Shown: in pieces, positions 23,801 to 31,033 of the stretch
Position numbering within the stretch: the stretch's first letter is position 1
Layout of the letters: every line of letters starts with the position of its first letter
Source of the DNA: Carpediemonas membranifera
Lineage: Eukaryota > Fornicata
Assembly: GCA_019828565.1 (NCBI GenBank)
Contig: JAHDYR010000003.1
Span: 620,001 to 684,000 of the forward strand
DNA length: 64,000 nucleotides
Direction of reading: 5' to 3'
Notes under the pieces: model-generated
Told to the model about the DNA's origin: nothing
Databases searched by the model: none
Seen by the model: only the letters and a program-made list of their open reading frames with translations
Translations under genes and position numbers: made by a program

Positions 23801-24542
23801 AGCATATCTAGATTTCGTATCAGATTCACCCAATCTCGCTGTGGCTCGGGCAGCTGTCCACAAGTATCGTGACTTCCCTATTGAAGAGTGGCGCCGCATG
23901 TTCGAGGCAATGGGCACCCAGCTCGCCGAGCTTGACGGCACCACTCCTGAGTCGCAAGTAGAGTCGGATGAGACGATCGATCAGACTCCCGAGCTTTCGT
24001 TGACCATCGCCGACCGCAAGTGCCGCATTGCCTCACGTTGCATCGACACAGTTGAGCTACACTTCTACCGCACCTCTCTCGAGCGTCTGTTCAGCAAGCG
24101 GCCCTTCTTCGAGAACGTCGGCATGCAGCCCGACATCCTCCCGCACCACTCTGTCACTGTGCAGGTTAACGCTGACTCCATGGAAGTCAAGATCCCAGCC
24201 GACGTGGCTGACTCCGACTGCCTTGTCGAGGCCTCAGGCGGCGGGCTCTCCTCCACAGCCCTGTACATGTGCGGCGGGTTGATGCTCCTGCCGAGCGTCC
24301 AGTCGGGTCAGGTCAGGGTCGTCGACTCGGACCAGCGGCCCCTCGCTGGGGTTTACGTCAAGGTGTATGCTAAGACAGCCTCCAACCCTGCCGGCCAGTT
24401 CCACAAGGATGGCTTCACTGACAGACGGGGGTGGTTCGATTATGCGAGCCTCTCAGGGGCCAAGGCCGACGTCGAGCAGTATGCCCTGTTCGCCCACAAG
24501 GAGGGGTCCGCCGTCAGGATCGTGGAGGCGCCGCTGTTGTAG
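17802..24542 (+). CDS. giant uncharacterised protein with A2M/MG-like beta domains
   Basis: 2246 residues from the ATG at 17802. The frame is open upstream to 17754, but only a TTG lies there. I do not recognise a named orthologue. An N-terminal helical part is followed by repeated beta-rich stretches resembling macroglobulin/Ig-like domains (for example SYIIELVGGGLSCRVLAVIG and HGLVATVIDETGKVVHDAIV). An acidic Glu/Asp stretch and a basic linker lie at roughly residues 1340-1480. A later beta domain carries FDLLFQLPSGTIPV and TAFYFPHPGEF. The C terminus resembles a carboxypeptidase-regulatory-like fold (RPLAGVYVKVYAK). No signal peptide, thioester CxEQ motif or membrane segment was seen, so an intracellular scaffold role is possible but unproven. 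Gene size and unbroken frame make coding certain, while function is open. Confidence 0.8.
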   Translation: MTNVPGDSVELLERWILSRATLDRENDAQLAKVLETVPPNEPMHAFIRILTEQLKSGSKTQSSKEKQLMKDAVAKFGRDNPLIVILSRRRLLLSFDSGSHEDQDALLAQLTSDLQLETRMAAFKEPLAARTDALPSAVTAPAPLAAFEEELKKDPENCVISDLAANWVLSDVSRLKLLSRRRVGVLLDSARDIATAPHVLDAIVYAKGDKKAMGDFNVESSLSVEQLEEYARMCPEVTHFAAYHQAMLASMAPDVPTGGEDAFADEIESYHNEIWRYAESKIPAQLQGVKLGLQLAVLGFFVSKGKEAEPAVLDKIHSLLTTTDLALDLFNPLQNAGNSRQSRIEVDTNSISLRLLPPFNLRPLVVTLLTTAVVHRGPDTYRAKIRSSVIDSIVAEQAILTGGDVTSAAEILGHAKVREITTRVELEVRPIQRWRPGDDVTLEVDVKNVPELTVRVFEINAKAYYASRKTELTADVGLEGFKPNSTSSIKYSNAAAIKHRERVSVIPKADRGSYIIELVGGGLSCRVLAVIGHYQLVTAPSVHGLVATVIDETGKVVHDAIVTVGGRELESDSGVTVIPFTTSSVSASTPVIAHTRDGPASLTHLTLPVESYHLSGSFMVPHGALLPGHRATALPCVYLTVNGVQQLALDQINQPTIRTVCIDSEGTEAVRVVKPDLSDPGLVVDLAVPPNMRSVAITLEGRIKVISTGKWQNLTLTTSYDVATNSGSTDAVQPFVRKDSSRGWVAALKGLNGEAVVGERVSVLITSFVAPDFHCELQTDEQGEIALGDLALVKDATISFPTQRGSGKSASLTFNPNQRQWMPEGLVVAKEGEDVAVALSQDSLDELSSVFIERLREGVVVRRIPVAVETPANTVLTGLTEGSYRLVVRTPTAVYHREVRVVKATATLPGERASVLVGRSRIVEETQDDLAIEISAARSEDSIKIEAIAAGFTESTVIHVTVDPILPRWLPETLVHPHVPAPAQTMPAYPMAQVRNAMPLSKETLYVLNRQAQTARHGVSLPQPELLVVEKEAKADEPQDLKMAGLAETRKPIARTAHLSREEKPRAFGFGIGLNSRPGRAGSASDGVLPASFADPTSVSFFVPVGEDGSASITLPAPLSHGCVTAIATDSGRVATARTWVDSTPIAHDTRYTTRYSAETSLVAGRDASLLGPGYLSEYTVQDAAGASTATYSSLAKVHALFSALSGDTRLDKFSFLLDWDSMSDAAKLAKYSEFACHELAFFIYMRDRPLFNQHIYPFLCCKLEPTFVDLFLVGADLFPFLARKNTLNHFELILLAWWCKDHDRQASADAIIAQVSRTGPQSVSASDINRAFNYVFTSTDEDEEEEEEEVESPPEPSFHSEGSVSESDLSSDDECDDTLLNSFGAAPGGRGGGDISELMSSITEMSRASKLCDMSMKCDLLMADEAECERFAAPKGKSKKMARSSMKNDRAKPMAPAKRGRAMGSPAFKNKVAQAKQQQAPLFRQVEATKEYAEHNFYLTDNSPGLVAPSLFWSDWARHIIAKGPDAPFLSKHVALPAMYGTAPINAMLLALAVLGLPIEPAETVVTMERVGGAVRKTVAATGPTILWRKEVKVTKAEPTRDDLIISWRITDPADIRDEKPATVPTCASFVAGHVYSLEIVVTNIAPRSAHFDLLFQLPSGTIPVADGLISKTEHVSIDQYASYTTSTAFYFPHPGEFAAVPPHTSKGDELLARGATMSALTVVDQSTESASWGFIASRGSLEDVVKFLGTSDLRGVDLTEVCWRCNDADAFDSIISALSARRVYCDELWMYSVKHNRAPALRAFLARSPLASPVRRGVGVEFTSGLLSVYDDSPVVSIKPIVPPRVHVDPQAAIPESIAQAYSALLARLVYTPRLTPTDLLHLAYFLILEGKVDLAEEVYSNASKQWRKTHRDAPDLIFEGKPAPVAFKCDVSGEIITGKRYASLVAPGKDVARSHRKEGASGASMPLPTMEGLPHYPFIEVEPYRGLPGEIQFDYLGAYLDFVSDSPNLAVARAAVHKYRDFPIEEWRRMFEAMGTQLAELDGTTPESQVESDETIDQTPELSLTIADRKCRIASRCIDTVELHFYRTSLERLFSKRPFFENVGMQPDILPHHSVTVQVNADSMEVKIPADVADSDCLVEASGGGLSSTALYMCGGLMLLPSVQSGQVRVVDSDQRPLAGVYVKVYAKTASNPAGQFHKDGFTDRRGWFDYASLSGAKADVEQYALFAHKEGSAVRIVEAPLL

Positions 24543-24701
24543 GTGGGGCAACGAATGCTATAAATACTAAGTTTGAGCCCCACTTCCCCTTGCCTCTTGT
24601 CGAAGTGAAGTATGACAATTATCAGGCGGCTTCAGTCGCTATCACGCCATAGGCCACGACCCGGGCAACGGCAATAACTCTCTAATCCGCATTTATAAAC
24701 C

Positions 24702-26402
24702 CTACAGGGTCGACAGGAAGTCCGAGAAGAGCAGCTCGAACCTGGCTGCGGCCCGGGGCGTCATGGCCCGCTGGGCCCGGTCGTAGACGCTCGAGTATTG
24801 CCCAGACTGCACCGCCAGACGGACAAGCCCCAGCCACAGCTCGGGGATGTTGCCGTCTATCCGCAGGGCTGCCTCGACGATCCCCGCCGCCTCGGTCGGG
24901 GGCACACGGTCGACCAGGGCAAGCACGGTGCCGGGCCCGGCAAACGTCGGCAGGGCCTTCACTTCAGCCAGCACGGCCGCGGGGGCGACGCGGCTGAGGC
25001 TGACCCATATACTGTTGGCCGCGGCCACCAGAGCTTCTCTGGGCGCTGTAGTCGCCATCGGGAAGGCTACAGCACGAACTGCAGCGAGGAGGGTGGCAGG
25101 GTCTCCGCTAAGCTCGACCTCATCGTCCGTGAGCACCCCGATGGCCGTCTTCAGTGCGTCGACAGGGTCGACCGGTTTGGCGAGGGCCGCGGCCAGGGCC
25201 TCGTACGTCTCGGCCGAGTCGATCGACTCAGCATTCACCAGAGCCTGCCCGGCCGTTGTCTTCTCGAGTGGGCTCCCGCTGATGACCTCGGCAGGGTCAA
25301 GGCCCACCTCGTCACACCGGGCGACGATGAACTGTGCCGCAACCTCCCTGGTGAAGTCTGATTCGAGGGTGAGGTTGGCCACAGAGGCGAGCACCCCCAT
25401 GCTGTCCAGGCCCAGCTCACTGATGGCCGTCCAAAGCCGGGTCAGAGCGGGGCCGACCTCCTCGTCGTCGGCATCCTCGAACGCCTCGAGGATGGCGGGT
25501 GACGCTTCAGACCATGATGACCCAGCGAGCAGGCCGGACTTGTGAATGGCAACGATCACATCTACGGCGGTATTGACGCACTCGTCGTCCGCGGCCTCTA
25601 GCACGGCGTCGAGGAGCTTCTGCGGGCACAACGGGATGACACTCACGACGACCTCCTCCGCGGCGTCCGGGGGGAGCTCGGCGATGGCTGTGGTGAATAT
25701 AGTGAGTGCATCGGCCAATGCCGTCTCCCTCTCGCCCTCAAGCTCGCCCCGCTCCTCATCGGAGTCGGCCTTCTCGAGCTCACGTCCCACAGCGATGTAG
25801 TGTGTCAGATGGAGCTTGATGAGGTGAGTAACGATGGCAGACGAGTTAGGGTTCAGCCGCCTGGCGTTGAGCAGCGTGGTCCTCGCCTCCTTGAGCTCGC
25901 CAGTCATATGATAGCTCCAGGCCGCCATCAGCGTCCACAACAGCTCACTGTGGGGGTTCTTGGAGACAGACTCGCCGAATATCGCCGAAAGTCTGGAGTC
26001 GGCGCCGGTGCGTTGGGCGAAGTCGATGTAGCGGACCCACTGGGCCTCGTCCCGGGGATGCTGGAACACGGCGCGCTCGTACAGACTGTATATCCGGGCA
26101 AGACCAGCACCCTCGTGCTCGAGCTGGTCGCGCTCATGGCCGGCAGCAGAGACAGCCTCGCGACGTTCAACCTCGTTGGACTCTTCAAAGGCGATGATTT
26201 CCTCGTATCTGGCTACTGGTGGAGTGATACTAGATGCAAATATACCATAGCTCAGCTTGCGGCGCTTCTTGAGAATGCTCTTCGCGGTTTCCTGGTGTAA
26301 TAGAGAGAACAGTGGACAAACGTCTGATATGATCTTCAGCTTGATCAGCTCATCAAGCTCCGGGATAGAACGCTCCACATACGCCTCAGCTTTCTCCGCC
26401 AT
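24702..26402 (-). CDS. UTP6: U3 snoRNP / SSU processome protein UTP6 (HAT repeats)
   Basis: Starts at the ATG at 26402. A 30-nt in-frame intron (26292-26321) is inferred, giving 556 residues. The N terminus MAEKAEAYVERSIPELDEL, followed after splicing by ETAKSILKKRRKLSYGI, aligns with the UTP6 start, in which a peptide chain-like helix precedes KKR. HAT-type repeats follow (IYSLYERAVFQHPRDEAQWVRY; SKNPHSELLWTLMAAW), then an Ala-rich helical tail. UTP6 is part of the UTP-B complex, which binds the 5' end of pre-rRNA in the nucleolus for 18S processing. The frame continues upstream of 26402 for 56 codons, but those residues do not look like the family and the intron-free N terminus would carry an insert that homologues lack. 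It is convergent with the giant gene, 159 bases apart. Confidence 0.83.
   Translation of the reverse strand: MAEKAEAYVERSIPELDELIKLKIISDVCPLFSLLHQETAKSILKKRRKLSYGIFASSITPPVARYEEIIAFEESNEVERREAVSAAGHERDQLEHEGAGLARIYSLYERAVFQHPRDEAQWVRYIDFAQRTGADSRLSAIFGESVSKNPHSELLWTLMAAWSYHMTGELKEARTTLLNARRLNPNSSAIVTHLIKLHLTHYIAVGRELEKADSDEERGELEGERETALADALTIFTTAIAELPPDAAEEVVVSVIPLCPQKLLDAVLEAADDECVNTAVDVIVAIHKSGLLAGSSWSEASPAILEAFEDADDEEVGPALTRLWTAISELGLDSMGVLASVANLTLESDFTREVAAQFIVARCDEVGLDPAEVISGSPLEKTTAGQALVNAESIDSAETYEALAAALAKPVDPVDALKTAIGVLTDDEVELSGDPATLLAAVRAVAFPMATTAPREALVAAANSIWVSLSRVAPAAVLAEVKALPTFAGPGTVLALVDRVPPTEAAGIVEAALRIDGNIPELWLGLVRLAVQSGQYSSVYDRAQRAMTPRAAARFELLFSDFLSTL
26292..26321 (-). other. 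30-nt in-frame intron in UTP6 (phase 0)
   Basis: On the coding strand: GTTTGT donor, TTACACCAG acceptor. It does not disturb the frame, so it is invisible to ORF finding. It is inferred from the splice signals and because its removal deletes ten residues (starting VCPLFSLL) that do not fit the family alignment. Confidence 0.75.
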
Positions 26403-26591
26403 GGACGGTGTACTGCGGTTTCGCTCTGCTCTTGAGAAGCTATACATTACATCATGTATCAGCCATAAATGAGAGCTGTGCTGAGTTGACCCAAGTTCAA
26501 GACACAGACGAGGTGGTGTACACGGGCGTGGCTTCGGCGACACCAAGCTCATCGCGCTGACCGCTATCATTTATAAACCTGGCGCGACGGC

Positions 26592-27686
26592 TCACTCGGA
26601 CACGATGCGCTCCTCGACGATGTCCCTGCTGTCCTTGCTGTACTCGCGCATCACCGCGGGCACTGCGCTCGGGGCGAACAGCCCGAGCTCCGTGATGACG
26701 CCCGCGATGTCGTCCGCGCTGGTGACGTCGTACGCGATGTTGAGCACCTTGGGGCCGTTCTCGACGCCATGGAGCGGCGAGGCGGGGCTGACCATCTGGC
26801 CGGCGGGGTAGAGCTCGTTGTGGGCGACCGAGTCGATCTGCACCTGGTTGCAGAACTTGATCGTCTCGCACACAGCGAGGATCGGCTTGTGGCGGTCGTT
26901 CGCGATCACAGCGACCATCGCGGTGCCAACCGGCCCGACCATCGCGCCGTTCGCCATGTACGCGTGCGCGCCGAGCAGGATGGTGTCGGCCTCCTTGACG
27001 ACGCGCGAGGCCGCCCCGATGAGGCAGTACGAGCATGGGATGCCCGCGCTCTGCAGGCTATGGAGCATGCGGCGGCCGGTGTAGCGAGGCGGCGCGTCGA
27101 TGACGGTGACCTCGAAGTCCTTGCCCTCCTCCTGGCGGGCGCCGATCAGGCCGCGCGCGATGACGCTGTTGTATCCGTACGTCAGCACGCGGTTGCCGTC
27201 GTTGACGAGGCTGACGATGCGCTCGCCGATGAACTGGCCCGCGATGGTGACGCGCTTCGACTGGAGCGTGTCGATGAATTCGAGCAGCTTGTCGCAGCCG
27301 CACTCCTTCGTGACGGTGTCGTCCTTGCGCATCTGGGCCTCGATGTCGCTGATCTCCTGCTTGAGGAGGTCCACGATGTTGTCGACGGGGATGGGCAGCG
27401 AGCGGCCCAGTTCCGCGTTGCTCATGAGCGCGTCGAGCCTGAGGCTGGCCAGGCGATGCCATGGGCTGGCATTAAGCGTGTCTGTGTGCAGCTTCTTGAT
27501 CGAACCGATCATCTCCGCATAGGTCTGCAGGAACGCCGTGATCCGGTCAGTGCACTCGCTGTACACGTCGTTGACGTCTCTGATCGAGAAGCGGGCCGCG
27601 GATGCGCTCCCCTCCTCGCAGGACATGACCGCGGAGCTGGACTTCTGCGGGTCCAGCTCGTGTAGATGCTTGAACATGGCTGGCAT
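26592..27686 (-). CDS. EIF2B4: translation initiation factor eIF2B subunit delta, copy A
   Basis: 364 residues from the ATG at 27686. The C-terminal two thirds show the eIF2B alpha/beta/delta Rossmann-like fold: GERIVSLVNDGNRVLTYGY, VTVIDAPPRYTGRRML, ILLGAHAYMANGAMVGPVGT, NIAYDVTSADDIAGVITELG and ending SAVPAVMREYSKD. The YDVT..D..T.LG..P.S.P pattern favours delta over alpha or beta. eIF2B is the guanine-nucleotide exchange factor of eIF2. The protein is shorter than animal or fungal delta because it lacks their long N-terminal extension. It is the same as copy B at 48791 except for about one residue (V versus A in TAMVAVIAND). Its start codon lies only 10 bases from the end of the 30-bp repeat of the neighbouring nuclease element. 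Confidence 0.9.
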   Translation of the reverse strand: MPAMFKHLHELDPQKSSSAVMSCEEGSASAARFSIRDVNDVYSECTDRITAFLQTYAEMIGSIKKLHTDTLNASPWHRLASLRLDALMSNAELGRSLPIPVDNIVDLLKQEISDIEAQMRKDDTVTKECGCDKLLEFIDTLQSKRVTIAGQFIGERIVSLVNDGNRVLTYGYNSVIARGLIGARQEEGKDFEVTVIDAPPRYTGRRMLHSLQSAGIPCSYCLIGAASRVVKEADTILLGAHAYMANGAMVGPVGTAMVAVIANDRHKPILAVCETIKFCNQVQIDSVAHNELYPAGQMVSPASPLHGVENGPKVLNIAYDVTSADDIAGVITELGLFAPSAVPAVMREYSKDSRDIVEERIVSE

Positions 27687-27694
27687 CGAAGGAC

Positions 27695-27724
27695 TGTGCT
27701 GCGCAGGATTAGAATTGTTGAGTC
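27695..27724 (-). repeat. 30-bp direct repeat, right copy, arm A
   Basis: Reads GACTCAACAATTCTAATCCT then GCGCAGCACA on the minus strand. The same 30 bases recur in the same orientation at 30074-30103. The two copies bracket the nuclease pseudogene. Confidence 0.9.
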
Positions 27725-27791
27725 ACACAGTGATCCAAGCAGCATCAGGATCGCAGTGTGGTTCATCATACTCTATCAATCGTGCGCAGCA
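27697..27791 (-). other. two-tier stem-loop between nuclease and eIF2B-delta, arm A (candidate omega RNA / right end)
   Basis: The outer arms 27697-27710 and 27778-27791 pair at 13 of 14 positions. The inner arms 27723-27736 and 27748-27761 pair over most positions around an 11-nt loop. A perfect palindrome, CGCGCTGCAGCGCG, sits next to it on the nuclease side. The outer arm overlaps the 30-bp direct repeat. TnpB/Fanzor guide RNAs are typically encoded at the right end just 3' of the nuclease, which is where this structure lies. That it is transcribed is inference. Confidence 0.55.
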
Positions 27792-27832
27792 TATCACGCG
27801 CGCTGCAGCGCGTGTTTGCTCAACTTAGCAAG

Positions 27833-29713
27833 TTAATGATAGCGAGGAAGAGCACCTCTCTGGGAGTCGTAGTGGAAAGGAGATTGCTCTATCTGATCTG
27901 AAGTTGCATCGTGGGTGCACCAAAGGATGTTCTCGCTGGCGCTCTTATCTCGGTGAGAGAGATTGAGAAGTATGTCTCTCTGCTCGGGATGCCGACGTAG
28001 CCGTTCAACGCGCCATGGAGCTCCCTCGCACGCGGGATTCTGGCAGAGCATGGTGCGGTGTGTGTGCACCACACGTCGGAAGTGTGCTTTGCAGTATGGC
28101 CACACGATGGAAGTGCGGATTCCGAGACCATCGTGACACTCACGACGACGTTGTGCCGGAGCATGATGCCAGGAAGAGCTCGAGCAAAGTGGCGGTACGG
28201 AGCACAGGAGGGAGTGCCGGCGGAACCGAACAGTGTAGCCCCATACGCGACTTCGAGGTGAATGGGCTCCAGGGGGCGCCCGCCGAGATCATCCAGGAGT
28301 TGACGTCCAGCCCGGGCGAAGTGCTTCAGGCGCAGACAGTGATTGGCAAAAGTCGCACGGCAGAAACACTTTCTAGTCCCCTCGTTGATGATCTGAATCC
28401 GATGTTCTCATGGACAAACCTAATCGACTGTTTGAGAGCCTCTAGACTTGTCGTTTTGAACGATGCTGCGCTCATATTCACGCGTAAAGTGGGGGTGGCA
28501 GTGTAGCCACACTTAGCGAGTACGCCAGATACACTCTGCCCGTCTGGGCGGCGGATCGTGTAGCCGCCCAGCGACCGAGCACCAAGGTCGAAGCCCATGA
28601 GAGCTTGAATGTCCGGGGCAGGAGTAGCCTCGGCGTCATCCTGACCGAGCCGAGCCCGCTTGTTGCTGCTACCCTTTTTGTACGTGGGCCGGTCAGCCAC
28701 CCGACCGCCACGGTATTTCTCGCGACCCACCCAAACCGTCACAGCAGCAGAGACCCCGTCAGTCTTCACTGAGAGCACTCTGCGGAGCTTGGTGATGTCG
28801 CCGTGATCACGCTCGTATTCAGCCACCTGCTCGTCGGTCAAATTCTTGGTTGCTGACCAATTCACGTGCACACGCAGGCGCCGCTTCATCGCTGGGGTGA
28901 GCGCTGTTACTCCGCGCTCGATGGTCATGAACCCAGGCCTGACCGGTGCCATCGGCACGAACGGGACGAGCTTCGGCTCTGGCAGGGCCTGACTGAGCTC
29001 GAGGTTCACGGCACGAGTGAGTGTGACCAGCTTGGTCACTGCAGCACTCATGCGCGTGACGCACGACAGCACGCCGACGAGGGCCTCGGCCACGGTACCA
29101 GTGCGACCCACCCGTTGCTCCTCGGGCGATGCATGCCATGATCGGCGGCTATGGCGGCAACCTCAGTGTCGAGCTCGCCTAGGGTGTCGAGAAAATCCTG
29201 TCGAACACCCGGCCGATCATGGAGGAGCGGACGCACCCGTTCTAATACAGCACGAAGACGGGTCAGGTACCCTGGTGACGCGCGCGAGAGCCAGACCCGG
29301 GTGACTGTGGAGTACTCACCCAACCAGCTCTGAAATGGCGCTGCAATTCCAACGTAGGCTTCCCTGAAGTCCCGGACGAGTGGGGTTATGTCAGGGTCCC
29401 TCCACATCGCCAGGTCGCAAATCCACCTGCACCGATCCGCTGCCTTTGCCTTCGACACCTTTTGCTGAGCAATGCTGACGATCTGCGTGAGGACCTCCTC
29501 GCCGAACAGGTTGTCCGTCCTCGGTGGGGTCAACGCGTGCGCAGATGCAGAGACGCACGCAAGCAGGCAAGTGAATGTGTACTTAGCCTGCGTGAAAGAA
29601 CGCATGCCGGGTTCAAGATTTCCTCGCCGCGGCGCGTTGTTATCGCCTCCGCCGTTAATCTCGCCAATGGCCTTGTTAACGGAAGCCTTCACCGTGTATA
29701 TCTTGAAAGGCAT
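27833..29713 (-). pseudogene. Fanzor-like (eukaryotic TnpB-type) nuclease, copy A, frameshifted
   Basis: Runs on the minus strand from an ATG at 29713 (MPFKIYTVKASVNKAIGEI). Copy A keeps the N-terminal ~200 codons that copy B has lost. Relative to copy B it has a 19-base deletion near 29115 between short ATGCAT repeats, two extra bases near 28396, one missing base near 28116 (inside the RuvC-II motif) and two extra bases near 27853. Coding text therefore switches frames. RuvC-I is in 29111-28326 (GFDLGARSL), and RuvC-III (SHRDKSASENIL) with LCQNPAC is in 28105-27833. A basic KKGSSNKRAR stretch just before RuvC-I could serve as a nuclear signal. This family comprises RNA-guided DNA nucleases of transposons. 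As it stands the copy cannot encode one continuous protein. Confidence 0.78.
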
Positions 29714-30073
29714 CGGAGTCTATTGAGCTGCCTGCATCGATCATTTCTTTTCAGGGTTCATCAGCTAGCAGCATCCCTCAAAACACAAGAAACCAGCATC
29801 ATACAACACAAAGCGTCTTTACTACCAGCTACAACCGCTTTCCACCACTAGTGTCTCTCACAACAGACTAAGATGACGAAGACGACGACGTCATGAGCTT
29901 CAGACGCCGGCAATGGACGACAGATGAGCGCGTAACAGACGAGCACAGACGCGAAAGAAGACAGCAGCGTTCGACACAGACGATGGACGACGCATCTTTT
30001 CGTGCAGACCGACGACTGAAAGCACGAAAGCCCGATGGTACAGACGAGGGCTGAAGTGGGTGAGTGGAGGTAG

Positions 30074-30103
30074 TGTGCTGCGCAGGATTAGAATTGTTGA
30101 GTC
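30074..30103 (-). repeat. 30-bp direct repeat, left copy, arm A
   Basis: Identical to 27695-27724 over 30 bases and in the same orientation. It lies ~360 bases upstream of the nuclease ATG. Confidence 0.9.
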
Positions 30104-30463
30104 TAAAAGACAGCTTAAGTCACCTTTACATGAATCCTCCACATAAACCTCTAAATACCACAAGGACGCTGTCATAAACTGCTCGGGCCAGACACCGCGC
30201 AGGCGGCCATGATGCAGACATAGCAAGCTAGAGATATGTACATGGACATAAGAGTACGGCGGGATTCTCGAAAATGTTGGAGACACCAGTAGGGTTGGAA
30301 GAGGGTAGGCGTGAGTTCAGCCGCCTGCCGTCGACGTGTGAGCGCCCCGCGGTAATCCACCGGTGAGAAGTTGTTAGCTCTGTTTATTCATTCTAACTGA
30401 AGCTTGCTTCTAACGAGCGACGCATGCCTGGCCGTAGTGTGACAATGACAGACCCAGCGACAC

Positions 30464-30803
30464 TCAGGTCACCCTGCACACAAACCCGACAACGAATATG
30501 ACCAGGGGGACAAGCATGACGATGCAGCAGCGGCCGCAGCCCCAGCTCAGGATCTGCCGGGAGAGCTCGGACAACTCGGCATTGGCGGCCTTAACGATGC
30601 TGTGTGAGGAGTTAATGGGTTTCATACGATGCATTCTGTGCTACATGGGCCTGTAAATCTTCTACAACCTCCTTGTCAACGTCTAGGTGGTCGCCGATTG
30701 CCTCTACTCGATGTCTGAGGTTCCGAACGCCATCAAAGATGATGCTTGCCATATCTCCGACCATGTCACCGGCAGTATTAGTCTGCTTCTCGTTTTCATC
30801 CAT
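30464..30803 (-). CDS. Qc-type SNARE with C-terminal anchor, Use1-like
   Basis: Exon 1 is 30628-30803 and exon 2 is 30464-30599, giving 103 residues after removal of a 28-nt intron. The SNARE heptads run from IIFDGVRNLRHRV through EAIGDHLDVDKEVVEDL to NAELSEL. The position usually held by the zero-layer Gln appears to be Asp (LDVDKE), as in Use1/Slt1. After a short polar stretch comes a membrane anchor, CCIVMLVPLVIFVVGFVC, at the very end. Use1 acts in Golgi-to-ER retrograde fusion. The short N terminus without a regulatory domain also leaves Bet1/Sft1-like Qc SNAREs as an alternative. The gene is visible as a SNARE only after splicing, since the unspliced frame loses the anchor. Confidence 0.75.
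30600..30627 (-). other. 28-nt intron in the SNARE gene (phase 2)
   Basis: Coding strand: GTATGA donor, CTCACACAG acceptor. Removal joins QAHVAQNAS to IVKAANAELSEL and brings the transmembrane anchor into frame. Confidence 0.85.
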
Positions 30804-31033
30804 CGACTAACGATTTCTGCGTTGTCATTTGGCAAAACTGCGTTTTGTTCCCAAAATGGCAGAGGGCGACCTGGAAAAGTGTGACTGAGGCTATAGACGC
30901 GCGTCATCTCTGCCCCGATCCTTGGCGACTAAAATTGAGTTCGACTGAACCGCAGTTTGTTAATCACCAATATTTCGCAAAGGGGACCTTTAAAGCCCCT
31001 TCGGCCACTTTTTTCCCTCAGAATCATCTCGCT
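30804..31033. promoter_or_regulatory. shared divergent promoter region (SNARE / MOK)
   Basis: 230 AT-richer bases between two divergent start codons. Both promoters must lie here or inside the genes. No specific element was recognised. Confidence 0.5.

Larger units (their letters stand above)
26568..30226 (-). repeat. arm A of a long inverted segmental duplication
   Basis: About 3.66 kb nearly identical, in opposite orientation, to 46972-49909. One end is at the GGTTTATAAATG just after the eIF2B-delta stop, the other at TTGCTATGTCTGC. Homology stops abruptly at both ends. It contains an eIF2B-delta gene, a Fanzor-like nuclease pseudogene, a stem-loop and two 30-bp direct repeats. Arm A keeps ~730 bases (29192-29925) that arm B has lost, and has its own small indels. 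Confidence 0.93.

Noticed and set aside
26204-26236. Possible second intron in UTP6 (GTATAT … CCACCAG)
   Set aside because: Removing it would shorten the segment below the spacing in yeast and human UTP6 and shift the frame; the retained length fits.
26403-26570. N-terminal extension of UTP6 to a start at 26570
   Set aside because: The extra 56 residues are Pro/Cys/Ser-rich, unlike the family, and the extension would begin inside the inverted-repeat arm.
26769-27665. 298-codon plus-strand frame antisense to eIF2B-delta (mirrored at 48812-49708)
   Set aside because: The residues are Asp/Val/Ala/Arg-rich as expected from the complement of the eIF2B coding strand; no recognisable family.
29900-30286. 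128-codon minus-strand frame at the end of arm A (and its mirror at 46972-47298)
   Set aside because: It overlaps the 30-bp repeat and the element's leader; conserved between arms only because the DNA is duplicated; no protein features.
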